Origin: CALDTK01 sp965215115
Lineage (GTDB): Bacteria; Bacteroidota; Bacteroidia; Chitinophagales; Saprospiraceae
NCBI GenBank assembly: GCA_965215115.1
Contig: OZ244050.1
Location: forward strand, 3,286,001 to 3,350,000
Length of the DNA stretch: 64,000 bases
Reading direction: 5' to 3'
Below are positions 8,076-17,500 of this stretch, piece by piece. Every line of letters starts with the position of its first letter. Position 1 is the stretch's first letter. Both the position numbers and the translations under genes were made by a program. The notes beneath the pieces were generated by a model that did not search any database, had not been told where the DNA came from, and saw only the letters and a program-made list of their open reading frames with translations.

Positions 8076-9194
8076 ATGAAAATAGTCCTGCCCCCTCCCG
8101 CTTCGCAAGTCGCCGAGCTGCGCCCCGCCGACACCGACGTAGCCAAGGCTTTCGCCAAAACCCCCACCGCCACCGCTTCTCTCACCGCCACCGCTTCCCC
8201 CACCGCCAGACGTGCACGCTCGAGACCCCAGCGGGGTCCAACCACGAGTAGCCCGGGGTCGAACAGTAACCGGCCAAGGAAACCCAAAACGCCAAATTCG
8301 CGAAAGACCCCAACCGAAGCTGCGACTTACGACCCCGGGGAACGAATGACGGGCCCCACGACGGGCCTCGAAACGGATGTCGCGCCAAGCGCCGTGCGAG
8401 GGCAAGAGATTGCTCCTACGTCGCGGTTCGCAATGACGGCCACGCCAGCTCCTACCTCGCCGCTCGCAGTGACGGCCACGCCAGCCCTGCCCCTGCCGCC
8501 CCCGCCACCGAAGCCCTCCGTCAAAGACTGGCACCCCGCCGAGCAGCCCCGCGAACGCCTCGTCGCCCACGGCCCCGCCGCCCTCGCCACCAGCGAACTC
8601 CTCGCTATCCTCCTGCGCGTCGGCGTCCAGGGACACTCGGTCGTCGACGTCGCCCGCGACCTGCTCCACCACTGCGACGGCAGCCTCCGCGGCCTGAGCC
8701 GCCTCAAGTACGAGGACATCGTCGGACTCCACGGCATCGGCCCCGCCAAGGCCGTCACCCTGATGGCCGCCCTCGAGATCGGGAAGCGCTGGACCATGGA
8801 GGCCGACCGCGACATGGCGCTCATGATCGGCAGCAAGGCCGCCTACGACGTGGTGGCACCCCTGCTGCGCGACCTCCCCCACGAGGAGTGCTGGGTGTTG
8901 CTCACCAACAACGCCAGCCGCCTGATCGGCCGCGAGCGCATCAGCGCCGGGTCGGTCGACGGCACCATCGTCGACGTGCGCAACGTCCTGGCCTGCGCGC
9001 TGCGCAACAACGCCAGCGGCTTCGTCATCGCCCACAATCACCCGAGCCACAGCCTCCACCCGAGCCAGGCCGACATCCAACTCACCACAACCCTCTCGGA
9101 GGCCAGCAAGCTGATGAACCTCACCATGGGCGACCACATCATCGTGGCCGGCAACCGGTACTACAGCTTTCGGGATAGCAAGCTGCTAGTCTGA
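8076..9194 (+). CDS. radC: RadC-family JAB/MPN protein with long repeat-derived N-terminus
   Basis: The C-terminal 225 residues are a full RadC: helix-hairpin-helix-like N-part (LVAHGPAALATSELLAILL, GLHGIGPAKAVTLMAALE) and a JAMM metal site (VIAHNHPSHSLHPSQAD, with H-x-H and the later Asp). RadC is a predicted metal-dependent hydrolase with no settled DNA-repair role. The first 145 residues are low-complexity Pro/Thr/Ser/Ala sequence that coincides with a tandem 36-bp DNA repeat at 8412-8483, so they may be translated repeat rather than a domain. Starts at 8433 (ATG) or 8469 (GTG, 241 residues) would give a normal-length RadC. I kept 8076 because a -7-like box precedes it. A hairpin copy lies at 8148. 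Confidence 0.8.
   Translation: MKIVLPPPASQVAELRPADTDVAKAFAKTPTATASLTATASPTARRARSRPQRGPTTSSPGSNSNRPRKPKTPNSRKTPTEAATYDPGERMTGPTTGLETDVAPSAVRGQEIAPTSRFAMTATPAPTSPLAVTATPALPLPPPPPKPSVKDWHPAEQPRERLVAHGPAALATSELLAILLRVGVQGHSVVDVARDLLHHCDGSLRGLSRLKYEDIVGLHGIGPAKAVTLMAALEIGKRWTMEADRDMALMIGSKAAYDVVAPLLRDLPHEECWVLLTNNASRLIGRERISAGSVDGTIVDVRNVLACALRNNASGFVIAHNHPSHSLHPSQADIQLTTTLSEASKLMNLTMGDHIIVAGNRYYSFRDSKLLV
8412..8483. repeat. Tandem 36-bp repeat inside the radC 5' region
   Basis: Two adjacent 36-base units (8412-8447 and 8448-8483) agree at 32 of 36 positions; each reads GCTCCTACsTCGCsG then yTCGCArTGACGGCCACGCCA. The CGCAATGACGG core resembles intergenic repeats common in many bacterial genomes. 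A further CGAATGACGGG stands at 8343-8353. Here the repeat is in frame with radC. Confidence 0.75.
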
Positions 9195-9746
9195 GGCCTG
9201 TCCGTAGCCGATGGCCGTGACGGTGAGCTCGTCGGTGCGAGGGCCGATCCGAAGCTCGACGCTTTCGCCCGCGCGTTTGCCGAGCAGGGCCCGGGCGAGT
9301 GGCGAGAGGTAGCTCACGCGCTGCTCCCGGATGCTCGCCTCGTCGACGCCGACGATGTAAACGTGCGTAGGTTTCGGGGCTCGGCCTAATCGCGGCGGGA
9401 CGCCTGGGACCGGTTTTGGCGAAAGCTGACCCTGCAGGTAGTCCACCCGCGCGCCAAAACGGACCTCGTCCGTATTCACGTCCTCTGGCTCGACGAGGCG
9501 GGCGCTCGCGATGCGGTCGTTGAGTTGGATGAGCTTCGCGGCCAGGATGCCCATCGTGCGGCGGCCCTCGGGGGTGGTCGCGTCCGCGATCGCGGCCCGG
9601 TCGGCTTCGAGCGTCTCGCGCTCGCCGTGCAGGAGGCGCAGGCCGCGCGGGGTGACGTAGTTGATGGCACCCTCGGGGAGGGCCGCGCGCGGGGCCACGA
9701 ACGGCGCCTCCTCCTGGTCGCTCTCCTTGACGAATCCTCTCGACAT
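9186..9746 (-). CDS. GreA/GreB-family transcription elongation factor
   Basis: 186 residues with an N-terminal segment typical of Bacteroidota Gre proteins (MSRGFVKESDQEE), a coiled-coil stretch (residues about 40-90: GERETLEADRAAIADATTPEGRRTMG) and a C-terminal FKBP-like domain with SYLSPLARALLGKRAGESVEL. Gre factors stimulate transcript cleavage in backtracked RNA polymerase. The acidic tip of the coiled coil has only D and E near residue 50, so cleavage activity is likely but not certain. It converges on the radC-like gene with a nine-base overlap of the ends. A hairpin copy at 9413 encodes LSPKP in the loop between the two domains. Confidence 0.85.
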   Translation of the reverse strand: MSRGFVKESDQEEAPFVAPRAALPEGAINYVTPRGLRLLHGERETLEADRAAIADATTPEGRRTMGILAAKLIQLNDRIASARLVEPEDVNTDEVRFGARVDYLQGQLSPKPVPGVPPRLGRAPKPTHVYIVGVDEASIREQRVSYLSPLARALLGKRAGESVELRIGPRTDELTVTAIGYGQASD

Positions 9747-9747
9747 A

Positions 9748-10116
9748 TTACGACTCGTCCATCATGCCCTTGCCCTTGCCGGAGCGCTTGTCCTGCCACG
9801 GCCACTTGCCGTCGAGTTCGACCTCGAGCGAGAAAGAGAGGAACGTGCGGATGAGCACCACGATCCCGAGGACGGCCACGTTCTCGAGGGTGGGCTCCGT
9901 GGTGACGGTCATGATGATGTCGGCGGCGACGAGGACCTCGAGCCCGAGTAAGATCGCCTTGCCGACCTGTTGGCGCATCGTGGCGTAGGCACCGTCATGG
10001 CGCATGCGCGTCGCGAAGTTGACGACCGCGAACAACAGACCCACCACGATGATGACGATCCCGAAGATCTCGATGCCGCGCGAGACGTAGTGGATGTAAT
10101 GCGACGCGTGCTCCAT
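9748..10116 (-). CDS. DUF1622 family membrane protein
   Basis: A 122-residue inner-membrane protein with three hydrophobic segments (GIEIFGIVIIVVGLLFAVVNF; AILLGLEVLVAADIIMTV; VAVLGIVVLIRTFLSF) and the conserved SLEVELDGKWPW tail, which fits DUF1622. Start chosen at ATG 10116 (MEHASHYIHY); the frame continues upstream into the next gene without conservation. It ends one base before the gre gene begins, so the two form an operon. Function unknown. Confidence 0.85.
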   Translation of the reverse strand: MEHASHYIHYVSRGIEIFGIVIIVVGLLFAVVNFATRMRHDGAYATMRQQVGKAILLGLEVLVAADIIMTVTTEPTLENVAVLGIVVLIRTFLSFSLEVELDGKWPWQDKRSGKGKGMMDES

Positions 10117-10162
10117 GCTCGTTACGTAGCGCCGATGTGCGGGGGCCTGTTCAAAAGCCGCG

Positions 10163-11308
10163 TTACAGGGTGACCCAAGCCTGCTTGGCGTTGCTCTCCA
10201 GGATGGCGTCGCACAGCACCAACTCCCGGTGCCCGTCCTCGAAGCTCGCGAACAGCGCACCGCCCGCCGGCACCCTCCCGAGCACGGCGTCGTAGAAGCT
10301 CCGGAAGCACTGCTTGAAGGTATCCGGGAAGCCCTCGTTGTGCCCGCCGGGGTAGTTGATGTAGCGCGCGGCGGTGCCGGTCATGAGCCCGGGATCTTTG
10401 AGGAGTAGCTCGTTCGGCTTCCCGCGGCGGCCGATCAGCAGTTCGTTCGGGCGCTCGGAGTTGAACTCGTAGGCCGCATCCTGGGTGGCGATGTCGTACG
10501 TGAGGCGATTCTTGTGCCCGGCGCTCACCTGCGTGACGAAGAGCTGCCCGCGGGCGCCGCCCTTGAACTTAAAGAGGATGCTGGCGCAGTCGTCGGTGGT
10601 CACGTCGATGGTCTCGGTCTGCTGCGCCGCGGGGGCGTCCCCGGTGAAGGTGCGGACCTCGCCGATGGGGCGTTTGCGCTGCGGGTGGACGGTGGTGAGG
10701 TCGGCGAGCAGCGCCTCGACCTCGAGCCCGGTGACGAAGTGGACCGCGTCGAGCCAGTGGGTCCCGATGTCGGACACGGCCCGCAGCGCGCCGCCCTGGT
10801 CGGCGAGCACGCGCCAGTTGTAGTCGGTGTCGTAGAGGAGCCAGTCCTGCTGGTAGCTGCCGGTGACGGTGAAGACGCGCGTGTCGGCGGCGGCGAGTCG
10901 GTCCTTCACCTCGAGGTTCATGGGGTAGAAGCGCAGGTTGTAGTTGACGCCGGCCACGAGCTCGGAGGCTTTCGCCAAAACGACCAACTCGGCGCTCTGC
11001 TCGGAGGTCATCGCGAGGGGCTTCTCGCACATGACGTGTTTGCCGGCGGCGAGGGCCTGCTTCACCATGGGGTAGTGGAGCACGTTGGGCACCGCGAGGT
11101 GGACGGCGTCGACGTCGGGGTCGGCGAGGAGCTCCTCGAAGGTGGCGTAGGCGTGGGCGAGGCCGAGGGTGGCGCAGGCGGACTGCGATTCGTCGAGGTC
11201 TTTGCCGAGGAGTCCTTTGACGTGGATGCCGAGGCGGCGCAGGCCCTCGACGTGGACGGGCCCGATGAAGCCCGCACCGGCGACGGCGGCGGTGATGGAG
11301 GAGTACAT
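10163..11308 (-). CDS. Gfo/Idh/MocA family oxidoreductase
   Basis: An NAD(P)-dependent sugar or inositol dehydrogenase-like enzyme. The Rossmann N-terminus reads AVAGAGFIGPVHVEGLRRLG, followed by the family EKPLAMT (catalytic Lys) and VNYNLRFYP segments; the C-terminal half has SDIGTHWLDAVHFVTG, with the conserved D and H. Start at ATG 11308 (MYSSITAAVAG) gives 381 residues; an in-frame ATG at 11335 adds nine unconserved residues. The exact substrate is not visible. A hairpin copy at 10968 encodes VLAKA inside the helix that homologues show as ELAKEKG or similar. It is divergent from the Ytr-type operon. Confidence 0.9.
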   Translation of the reverse strand: MYSSITAAVAGAGFIGPVHVEGLRRLGIHVKGLLGKDLDESQSACATLGLAHAYATFEELLADPDVDAVHLAVPNVLHYPMVKQALAAGKHVMCEKPLAMTSEQSAELVVLAKASELVAGVNYNLRFYPMNLEVKDRLAAADTRVFTVTGSYQQDWLLYDTDYNWRVLADQGGALRAVSDIGTHWLDAVHFVTGLEVEALLADLTTVHPQRKRPIGEVRTFTGDAPAAQQTETIDVTTDDCASILFKFKGGARGQLFVTQVSAGHKNRLTYDIATQDAAYEFNSERPNELLIGRRGKPNELLLKDPGLMTGTAARYINYPGGHNEGFPDTFKQCFRSFYDAVLGRVPAGGALFASFEDGHRELVLCDAILESNAKQAWVTL

Positions 11309-11417
11309 GCGGATGGGGGTTGGGTGCGGTGGCATAGGTACGGCGGCGGCGGCGGGGTAGGGTAGGGGTTTGGCGCACCCCCCGAGAGGCCCTGCCAAAA
11401 ATAAAATCCCCATAAAC

Positions 11418-11448
11418 TTGCACAGCAATCGAACCTGTCCTATCATTG
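11418..11448 (+). promoter_or_regulatory. Predicted Bacteroidota promoter of the ytr-like operon
   Basis: TTG at 11418-11420 and TATCATTG at 11441-11448 match the -33 TTG and -7 TAnnTTTG elements with a 20-base spacer, the usual distance. One base of the -7 box deviates. The start codon is 25 bases downstream and the palindromic operator lies between. Confidence 0.6.
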
Positions 11449-11450
11449 CA

Positions 11451-11472
11451 GTGTACTAGACAAGTAGTACAC
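11451..11472. promoter_or_regulatory. GntR (YtrA-type) operator, perfect 8-bp inverted repeat
   Basis: GTGTACTA (11451-11458) and TAGTACAC (11465-11472) are perfect reverse complements around a six-base spacer. The site begins three bases after the -7 box and ends one base before the ATG of the ABC ATPase, where a bound repressor would block initiation. The GntR regulator encoded third in the operon is the obvious ligand, so autoregulation is inferred. Confidence 0.75.
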
Positions 11473-11473
11473 C

Positions 11474-12343
11474 ATGACAGAACCACTCATCCACCTCCGC
11501 AACCTCGACTTCGGCTACCGCAAGGCCCGGCCGCTGTTCGAGTCCCTCTCCTTGCGCATCGACCGCGGGGGCATCTACGGCCTGCTGGGCCGCAACGGCG
11601 CCGGCAAGTCCACCTTGCTTAAGCTCCTCACCGGTTGCCTCGCGCCCACCGGCGGCGAAGCCGAGCTCTTCGGCCACCCGGCGTTCGGCCGCCGCGCCGA
11701 AGGCCTCCAGCGGCTCTACTTCCTCCCCGAGCAGGTGTACCTGCCGGCTAAGTCGTGGCAGGTTTTGGCGAAAGCCTACGGGCCTCTCTACCCCCACTTC
11801 GACGACGTGGCCTTCCGGCAAAACCTGGAGGCCTTCGAGGTCCCCACCGACCGCAAGCTCACGCAGCTCTCGCTCGGGCAGAAGAAAAAGGGCCTCATCA
11901 GCTTCGCGCTGGCCTGCAATACGGAACTCCTCGTGATGGACGAGCCCACCAACGGCCTCGACATCCCGAGCAAGGCACAGTTCCGCAGCATCCTCGCCGA
12001 GGTCGCCGCCGACGACCGCGCCATCATCGTGTCGACCCACCAGGTGCGCGACCTCGCCGGCCTCATCGACCCCATCATCGTCGTCGAGGACGGTCGCGTC
12101 ATCGCGCAGCTCGACCTCGACACCATCTCGCAGGTGCTCGCCTTCGACCTCGTGTCCTCGCTGCGGCCACCCGCCGACGCCCTGCACGCCGAGCGCGTCC
12201 CCGGCGGGCACTACGTCATCCGCGTCAACGCCGACGGACGCCACACCGAACCCGACCTCGAGGTGCTCTTCAACGCCATCGTGCGCCGCGACTCCCCCGT
12301 GCTCACGGCCTTGCGCGCCGCTCACCAACCCCAAACCTACTAA
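11474..12343 (+). CDS. ABC transporter ATP-binding protein (YtrB-like)
   Basis: ATPase subunit of a small two-component ABC transporter. Walker A is GRNGAGKST (residues 39-47), the signature is LSLGQKKK, Walker B is LLVMDEPTNGLD and the switch histidine is in IIVSTHQV. The C-terminal 70 residues form the extra domain usual in ABC-2 type ATPases. The following permease and GntR gene make a three-gene YtrA-type set, known in Firmicutes to respond to cell-wall antibiotics; that role here is inference. Two hairpin copies (11762, encoding VLAKA, and 11811, encoding FRQN) stand 35 bases apart in the helical domain. Confidence 0.92.
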   Translation: MTEPLIHLRNLDFGYRKARPLFESLSLRIDRGGIYGLLGRNGAGKSTLLKLLTGCLAPTGGEAELFGHPAFGRRAEGLQRLYFLPEQVYLPAKSWQVLAKAYGPLYPHFDDVAFRQNLEAFEVPTDRKLTQLSLGQKKKGLISFALACNTELLVMDEPTNGLDIPSKAQFRSILAEVAADDRAIIVSTHQVRDLAGLIDPIIVVEDGRVIAQLDLDTISQVLAFDLVSSLRPPADALHAERVPGGHYVIRVNADGRHTEPDLEVLFNAIVRRDSPVLTALRAAHQPQTY

Positions 12344-12345
12344 CC

Positions 12346-13107
12346 ATGTCCACCTTCAACCCCACCCGCGTGTGGCAGGTGCTCCGCCTGCAGGTCATGC
12401 TCCACGGCCGTTGGATCCTGATGTACTTCGGCCCGATGCTCGCCATCACGTTCATCAATGCCGTCCACATCGACAGTGACGTGCGGACGGGCGACAACGA
12501 GACGATGTTCGCCGAGCTGTACGCCTTCTTCCTCCTCGTTGGCGGCTTCATCTGGGCCGCCGGGTCGCTCCCCGAAAACGTCACCCCCGACGGGCGCCAG
12601 TCCTTCCTCACGCTGCCGGCCGGCGACACCGAGAAGTGGGCCGCGATCTACCTCTACAGCGGACCCGTGTTCTACCTCGCGTTCACGCTCGGGTTCTGGA
12701 TACTCAGCCTGATCGTGACGGCGGTGACGAGCGCCTTCGACCTCGTCGAACTCACGCCCTTCAATCCGCTCGACGCGAGCCTCCACGACGACCTCCGGTT
12801 CTACTTCCTGATCGTGCAGCCGCTCGGCTTCCTCGCGGCCATCTGCTTCAACAAGGCCTCCGCCGTCAAGACCGTCGGCGTGGGACTCGCGGCGCTGCTG
12901 GCGCTCGGGATCGTGACGGTGCTCGCGTTCCGGCTCGTGTTCCACGATCACATCAGTGGGTTCTTCACCTTCGACGGCGACGCGGACTTCGGGGTGGGCG
13001 GGCCCTTCGCGTTCGACAGCGACGAGGCCCCCGCGTGGCTCGCGTTCGCCATCGGGGTCTACGCCCTCGCGGTCGCCTACTTCCGCTTTCACGAAAAAGA
13101 GGTCTAA
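12346..13107 (+). CDS. ABC transporter permease subunit
   Basis: 253 residues with about six hydrophobic segments: one near residue 25-40, one around YAFFLLVGGFIWAAGS, one around VFYLAFTLGFWILSLIV, one around FYFLIVQPLGFLAAI, one around VGLAALLALGIVTVLAF and one at the C-terminus. It begins two bases after the ATPase stop, so the two are translationally linked. No solute-binding protein gene is nearby, which fits an exporter rather than an importer. No family beyond ABC-2-like permease can be assigned from sequence alone. Confidence 0.85.
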   Translation: MSTFNPTRVWQVLRLQVMLHGRWILMYFGPMLAITFINAVHIDSDVRTGDNETMFAELYAFFLLVGGFIWAAGSLPENVTPDGRQSFLTLPAGDTEKWAAIYLYSGPVFYLAFTLGFWILSLIVTAVTSAFDLVELTPFNPLDASLHDDLRFYFLIVQPLGFLAAICFNKASAVKTVGVGLAALLALGIVTVLAFRLVFHDHISGFFTFDGDADFGVGGPFAFDSDEAPAWLAFAIGVYALAVAYFRFHEKEV

Positions 13108-13112
13108 CCGCC

Positions 13113-13502
13113 ATGGAATTCAAAGCCTCCACCACCATCTACGAACAGATCGCCGGCATGCTCGAGGACAACATCCTCTCCGGCGAACTCCCCGAGGGCG
13201 ACCGCCTGCCGAGCGTCCGCGCCCTGGCCTCCGACGTGCAGGTCAACCCGAACACCGTCCAGCGCACCTTCCAGACCCTCCAGGACGCCGAGATCATCGC
13301 CAACCAGCGCGGGATCGGCTACTTCGTCGCCGAGGGTGCGCGCCTGCGTATCCTGAAGGCCCGCCGCCGCCTCTTCGAGACGGAGGTCTTGCCGGAGCAG
13401 TTCCGCCAGCTCGCCTTGCTCGGCTTTGAGCCCGACGAGATCGCCACGCTGTACACCAGCTACCTCGCTGCACACGGGTCGGCCCAGGCGTCCGAGAACT
13501 GA
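13113..13502 (+). CDS. GntR-family regulator, YtrA subfamily
   Basis: A 129-residue one-domain-plus-tail regulator. The winged helix is clear: YEQIAGMLEDNILSGELPEG, then DRLPSVRALASDVQVNPNTV as the recognition helix, and RGIGYFVAEGA as the wing. The short effector-free tail of about 50 residues is what defines the YtrA group. Start at ATG 13113, five bases after the permease stop. Its expected binding site is the palindrome at 11451-11472 before the operon. No hairpin motif lies in the gene; a one-mismatch copy is at 13527, just past its stop. Confidence 0.93.
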   Translation: MEFKASTTIYEQIAGMLEDNILSGELPEGDRLPSVRALASDVQVNPNTVQRTFQTLQDAEIIANQRGIGYFVAEGARLRILKARRRLFETEVLPEQFRQLALLGFEPDEIATLYTSYLAAHGSAQASEN

Positions 13503-13607
13503 TCGTCCCGACGGTACGCCGATCGGGCTTTCGCCAGAACCTCCGGCACGGCCTCCCGCGCCACCCCCGCGCTTACGCCTTGCCCAAACCCTCAAATCAA
13601 GACTCCC

Positions 13608-14351
13608 ATGAAAACTTCCAATCTCCTCCTCCTGCTCGCCTTCGCTGGCGTCGCCACGTTTAGTATCTCCCAGGTCATCGTAGCGAAGACCAAGCTCGTG
13701 CCCGCCGTCGAACTCACCGGCGAGCGCGTCACCCGGACGTTCGACCTGCCCGCCCTCAAACACTTAGACTTCGAAGGGCCGATCCGGCTCATCCTCACGG
13801 CCGGCATGCCGTCGGTCACGCTCGAGGGCGACGCGGCCCTCGTGGCCGACCTCGCGGACCTCGACGATGCGCCCGACCGGCTGACGCTACACGTCCCCCG
13901 CGCCAAGGGCACCACCGGCGAGCGCCAAGTCACGGCCCGCATCTCCTCGCCGGACCTGCGTTCCGTGAGCATGGGCGGTGAGAACGTCGTGAGCGCCACC
14001 GCGCCCCTCGACTACCGCAGCCTCCGCCTGCGGCTCTCCGGCGGCACCGAGGTCGACCTCGCGTTCGTCGCCATCGACTCCTTGCGCGTCGAGGGCTCGG
14101 GTTCGGTGACCGGGAAGCTCAGCGGCAGGGCCGGATACCTTTTCATCGAAGGCAGCGGTCGTTCGGACGTCGACGCGACCGACCTCGTCAGTAAGACGGC
14201 CGGCGTCCAGATCAGCGGCTCCGGTGATATCCGCCTCCACGCCGATAGTCTCCTCGACGTGAAGGGCAGCGGCAGCGTCAACGTCCGCTACACCGGCACC
14301 CCGCACGTCACTTCGAGCGTGAGCGGGGCCGGGAGTGTGGAGTCGATGTAG
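13608..14351 (+). CDS. GIN-domain (DUF2807) exported protein
   Basis: 247 residues with an N-terminal signal segment (LLLLLAFAGVATFSISQ) and a DUF2807 or GIN beta-helix: repeated short strands with SGSGDI, VKGSGSV and SGAGSVES turns that are the family signature. Such proteins are thought to be adhesin-like or envelope-associated in Bacteroidota; their molecular role is unknown. It follows the GntR gene by 105 bases on the same strand and may belong to the same operon, as ytr-like modules in this phylum often include a GIN gene. Confidence 0.85.
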   Translation: MKTSNLLLLLAFAGVATFSISQVIVAKTKLVPAVELTGERVTRTFDLPALKHLDFEGPIRLILTAGMPSVTLEGDAALVADLADLDDAPDRLTLHVPRAKGTTGERQVTARISSPDLRSVSMGGENVVSATAPLDYRSLRLRLSGGTEVDLAFVAIDSLRVEGSGSVTGKLSGRAGYLFIEGSGRSDVDATDLVSKTAGVQISGSGDIRLHADSLLDVKGSGSVNVRYTGTPHVTSSVSGAGSVESM

Positions 14352-14380
14352 GCGCTTGATCTGGGTGAGGCATGGGTCCG

Positions 14381-14482
14381 CCGGCGCGAGGGGCCCGTTG
14401 AACCAGCGAGCCGTTTGGCCTACGGGCAGTTGCTTAGAGATTTTCGTCGGCTCGCTCGTCCAACGACTGCCCTTGCGCCGGC
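14381..14482. terminator. Nested inverted repeats between convergent genes
   Basis: Outer arms 14381-14392 and 14471-14482 pair at 11 of 12 positions; inner arms AGCGAGCCG (14405-14413) and CGGCTCGCT (14448-14456) pair perfectly. The region lies between the convergent GIN and T9SS genes, so a two-way terminator is the simplest reading. There is no flanking T-run. Confidence 0.4.
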
Positions 14483-14506
14483 TACGGAGTCCTCAAACAT
14501 CGACCG

Positions 14507-17500
14507 CTACTCGAGCACCACCCGCGCCACGCCCACGCCCCCGGCCGTCGTGACGCGCACGACGTACACCCCCGCGGGCATGCCGCTCAGCGAGAGCGTA
14601 CTAGTAGGTTTTGGCGAAAGCAACAACGCCCCCCGTACGTCGTACACCTCGACGCTCAGTACGGGCGCCTCGCTCACGAGCGTCACCTCGCCGCTGGTCG
14701 GATTCGGGTAGGCGCGCACGTCGATGGCGAGGGGTTCCGCTTCCGCAAAACCACTGCTCTCGAAGTAGAGGTTGCGAATCACGTTGGTGTAGATCGGCGG
14801 GTTCTGGTCGAAGTAGATCGCGGCGGTGTTGCGGACCTCCTGCCCGATCGTCGGCTCCCGCTCGGTGCGGACCGCGAAGCGCACCCAGCCGTCATTGACC
14901 GAATCGGCGAACGGGAGGTAGATGTCGCGGAAGGCGAATCGCACCACGGTAGAGTCGCCGGCCGGGGGCAGGAACTCGAGGGCCATGGGGTGGCTTGTCG
15001 CCAGAACGCTGATCGAGCTGGCCGCGAGCTTGGTGTCGAAGGTGTCGATGATGTAGACATCCTTGGCGGAGAAGTTGCCTTCGTTCTCGAAGCGGATGGT
15101 GTAGACGAGGTCGCGCTGCGAGGTGGGCGTCGCGTTGGGGCACTCCTCGGGTGGCGTCCCCGGAGTGGCGTTGTCGGGAGCGCACACGGCCACACCCCCG
15201 TCGACGAGCTTGTCGTTCGGGTCGTACGAACTAAAGAGCGGAATCCGGAACGGAGGGTCGATGTAAATTTTCGTGGGGTCCCGGAACTTAGGCGGAGAAT
15301 AGGGGTCGCTGTAGATCTTCTTGGGGTCGATGTAAGGGGAGTTACCGTCGCGGAGGGGACTGCGGGGGCCGCCTCCGTCATCGTCGCCCCCGGGGATGAT
15401 AAATAGGTCGTCGGAGCTGCGCGGCGGCGAGTCCACACCGTCGGACTTGATATTTGAGTATCCGTACGATACGCTGCCGCTCCCCGTACCGGAGACCCGG
15501 TAGCGCTCCGTCTCGATCTCGATGACGTAGGTCACCTGCGGTTCGATACGAGCAATGTCGGTGAGCACTCGCACGGTGTCCATGCCTTTGTCCACGGTGA
15601 AGCCGGCGGTAAGCGTGTCGATCGTGTAGTCGCGGCCGAGCTCCAGGCCCTGGCCGATGCGCCAGGCGTGGGTCTTGGGGGAGATCGCGATCGCCGAGTT
15701 CACCGGGCGTCCGCTAAGCGGCCGTACGCGGTACAGCTTGACGGCCGCTACCTTCGGCAAGGGTTGTGAGCCCGGTGTCTGGTTGACGTACGCAAATTCG
15801 ACGTCGACGTTTTGGAAGGTGGTCTCGCGGGAGAGATTCGTGACCGCCGCCGTGAAGGCATTCCGGAAGCCCGGTCGGTCGAAGCCCCAGGCGCCGGTGC
15901 GGTTGGCGCTCTGGAGGTACAGGGCCTCATAGTTCTGGCTCGTGAGCACGAAGTCGGCGCCCGCGAGGTCGGCCTCGGCGGAGGTAACCACGACGGTGTC
16001 TACCCGCCGTGAGGCAGTCATGTACTGCGGGAGCCGCGGGAGGACCACGCGCAGTTCGCCGGTGAAGCCGGACAGCAGGAACTCGTAGCGGCCGTCCTCG
16101 TCGGTGGCGAGGTTTGACACAGTGCCGTTGCGCGGGACGAAGGCTACCGTGATCGCCGGCACGCCTTCGCCTTCGTCGTAGGCGCCGTTCGCGTTCTGGT
16201 CGTGGTACACCCTCCCAGTCAGGTAGTTGGAGGCGCTGCCGGGCCTAAACACCGTCGCCGTATCGGCGAGGTCGAACTCCAGGAACCCGATGTCGCGCTG
16301 GCCACTGATCCACAGGTCGCCCTCGGTGTCGAAGGTGATGGTCCCGGCGCGGTAGAGGTCGAAGAGCGGGAACTCCGCCCGCTCTACCTCGGTGACGGTG
16401 ACGGTGGGGTTTGGCCCCGGCGCGCCGGCGAGCGTCGCGATCTTGGGGTCGTCGGCGCTGATGAGGTGCAGCTTGCCGTCCGTGGTCACGACGCCGTCGC
16501 GGGCGCCGGCGAGGTCGGGGTAGGTGCTTCGGTCAAATACGGTAACTCCCGTTCCGTCGAAGTAAGCTGGCGCAAGTGAACCGAGCAGCCACAGCCCCCC
16601 GGCGGGTGCCGGTAAGACCTTGAATAGCGCGCCCACATTCTGTTGATTAGCGACCACGATCCGCTCCGAGGTATTGGTCTGGATGTCGTGCTTGATGAAC
16701 TCGAAGTCGTTGTTGATCAGGCGCACGAGCCAGGCCGTACCGCTGGTGTCCACGGCGAGCTTGGAGAAAGTATTCGTCGAGATATTCGGCGTCAGCGGGG
16801 AGCTCCGCACGAGGCTTGCGTTTTCGAAAAGATAGATGGATTTTTCGGTCGATGAGTAGGCCCAAATTTGCTCGCCGTAGCTCGCGAGGGCGCTGATCTC
16901 TTGCCGAACGTCGTCGAATACCGTACGCTCGACGGGTGGGTCGAGTAGCTCCAGTCGCCGGCCGCCGTCCTTGTAGTGCAGGCGACCGGCCGCGTCCGAG
17001 ATCGCGGAGCCGATCTGTGGCCGTTGCCGGTAGTCGACAGACACCTGCCCGTCGCGTACGTGCGCGATGATGTCATCGAATCCGTTCACGAACCACACCT
17101 CGCCGTCGGGCCCCGGCGCGATGTCGGTGAAGCGACGCAGGCCGTAGGAGGTAAGTTGCCCCGGGTCATTGCCCGTGAAGCCGTCGAAACTCGCCCCGGA
17201 GCGGGTAACGACCACGTACCTGGGGTTGAGGCCACCCGTGGTGTTGTTGTTAAACCCGTAGTAGAATCGCCCGCGCCGGTAGGTGATGTCGGTGGGGGTA
17301 CCGAGCGTGCGGTACCCATTGGCCTCGAAGACGTCCTCGTCGACGGCAGTCACCGCGGGTGTCGCCGCGGACCAGTCCACGTCGAAGACGCCGAAGTAGC
17401 CGTCGCCGGCGACCGAGACGAGGTCGTTGGGCCCGACGCCGATCTCGCGCAGATTCACGGGCGTGGTATTGTTGTCGGGGGGCGTCAACACGAGGGTATC

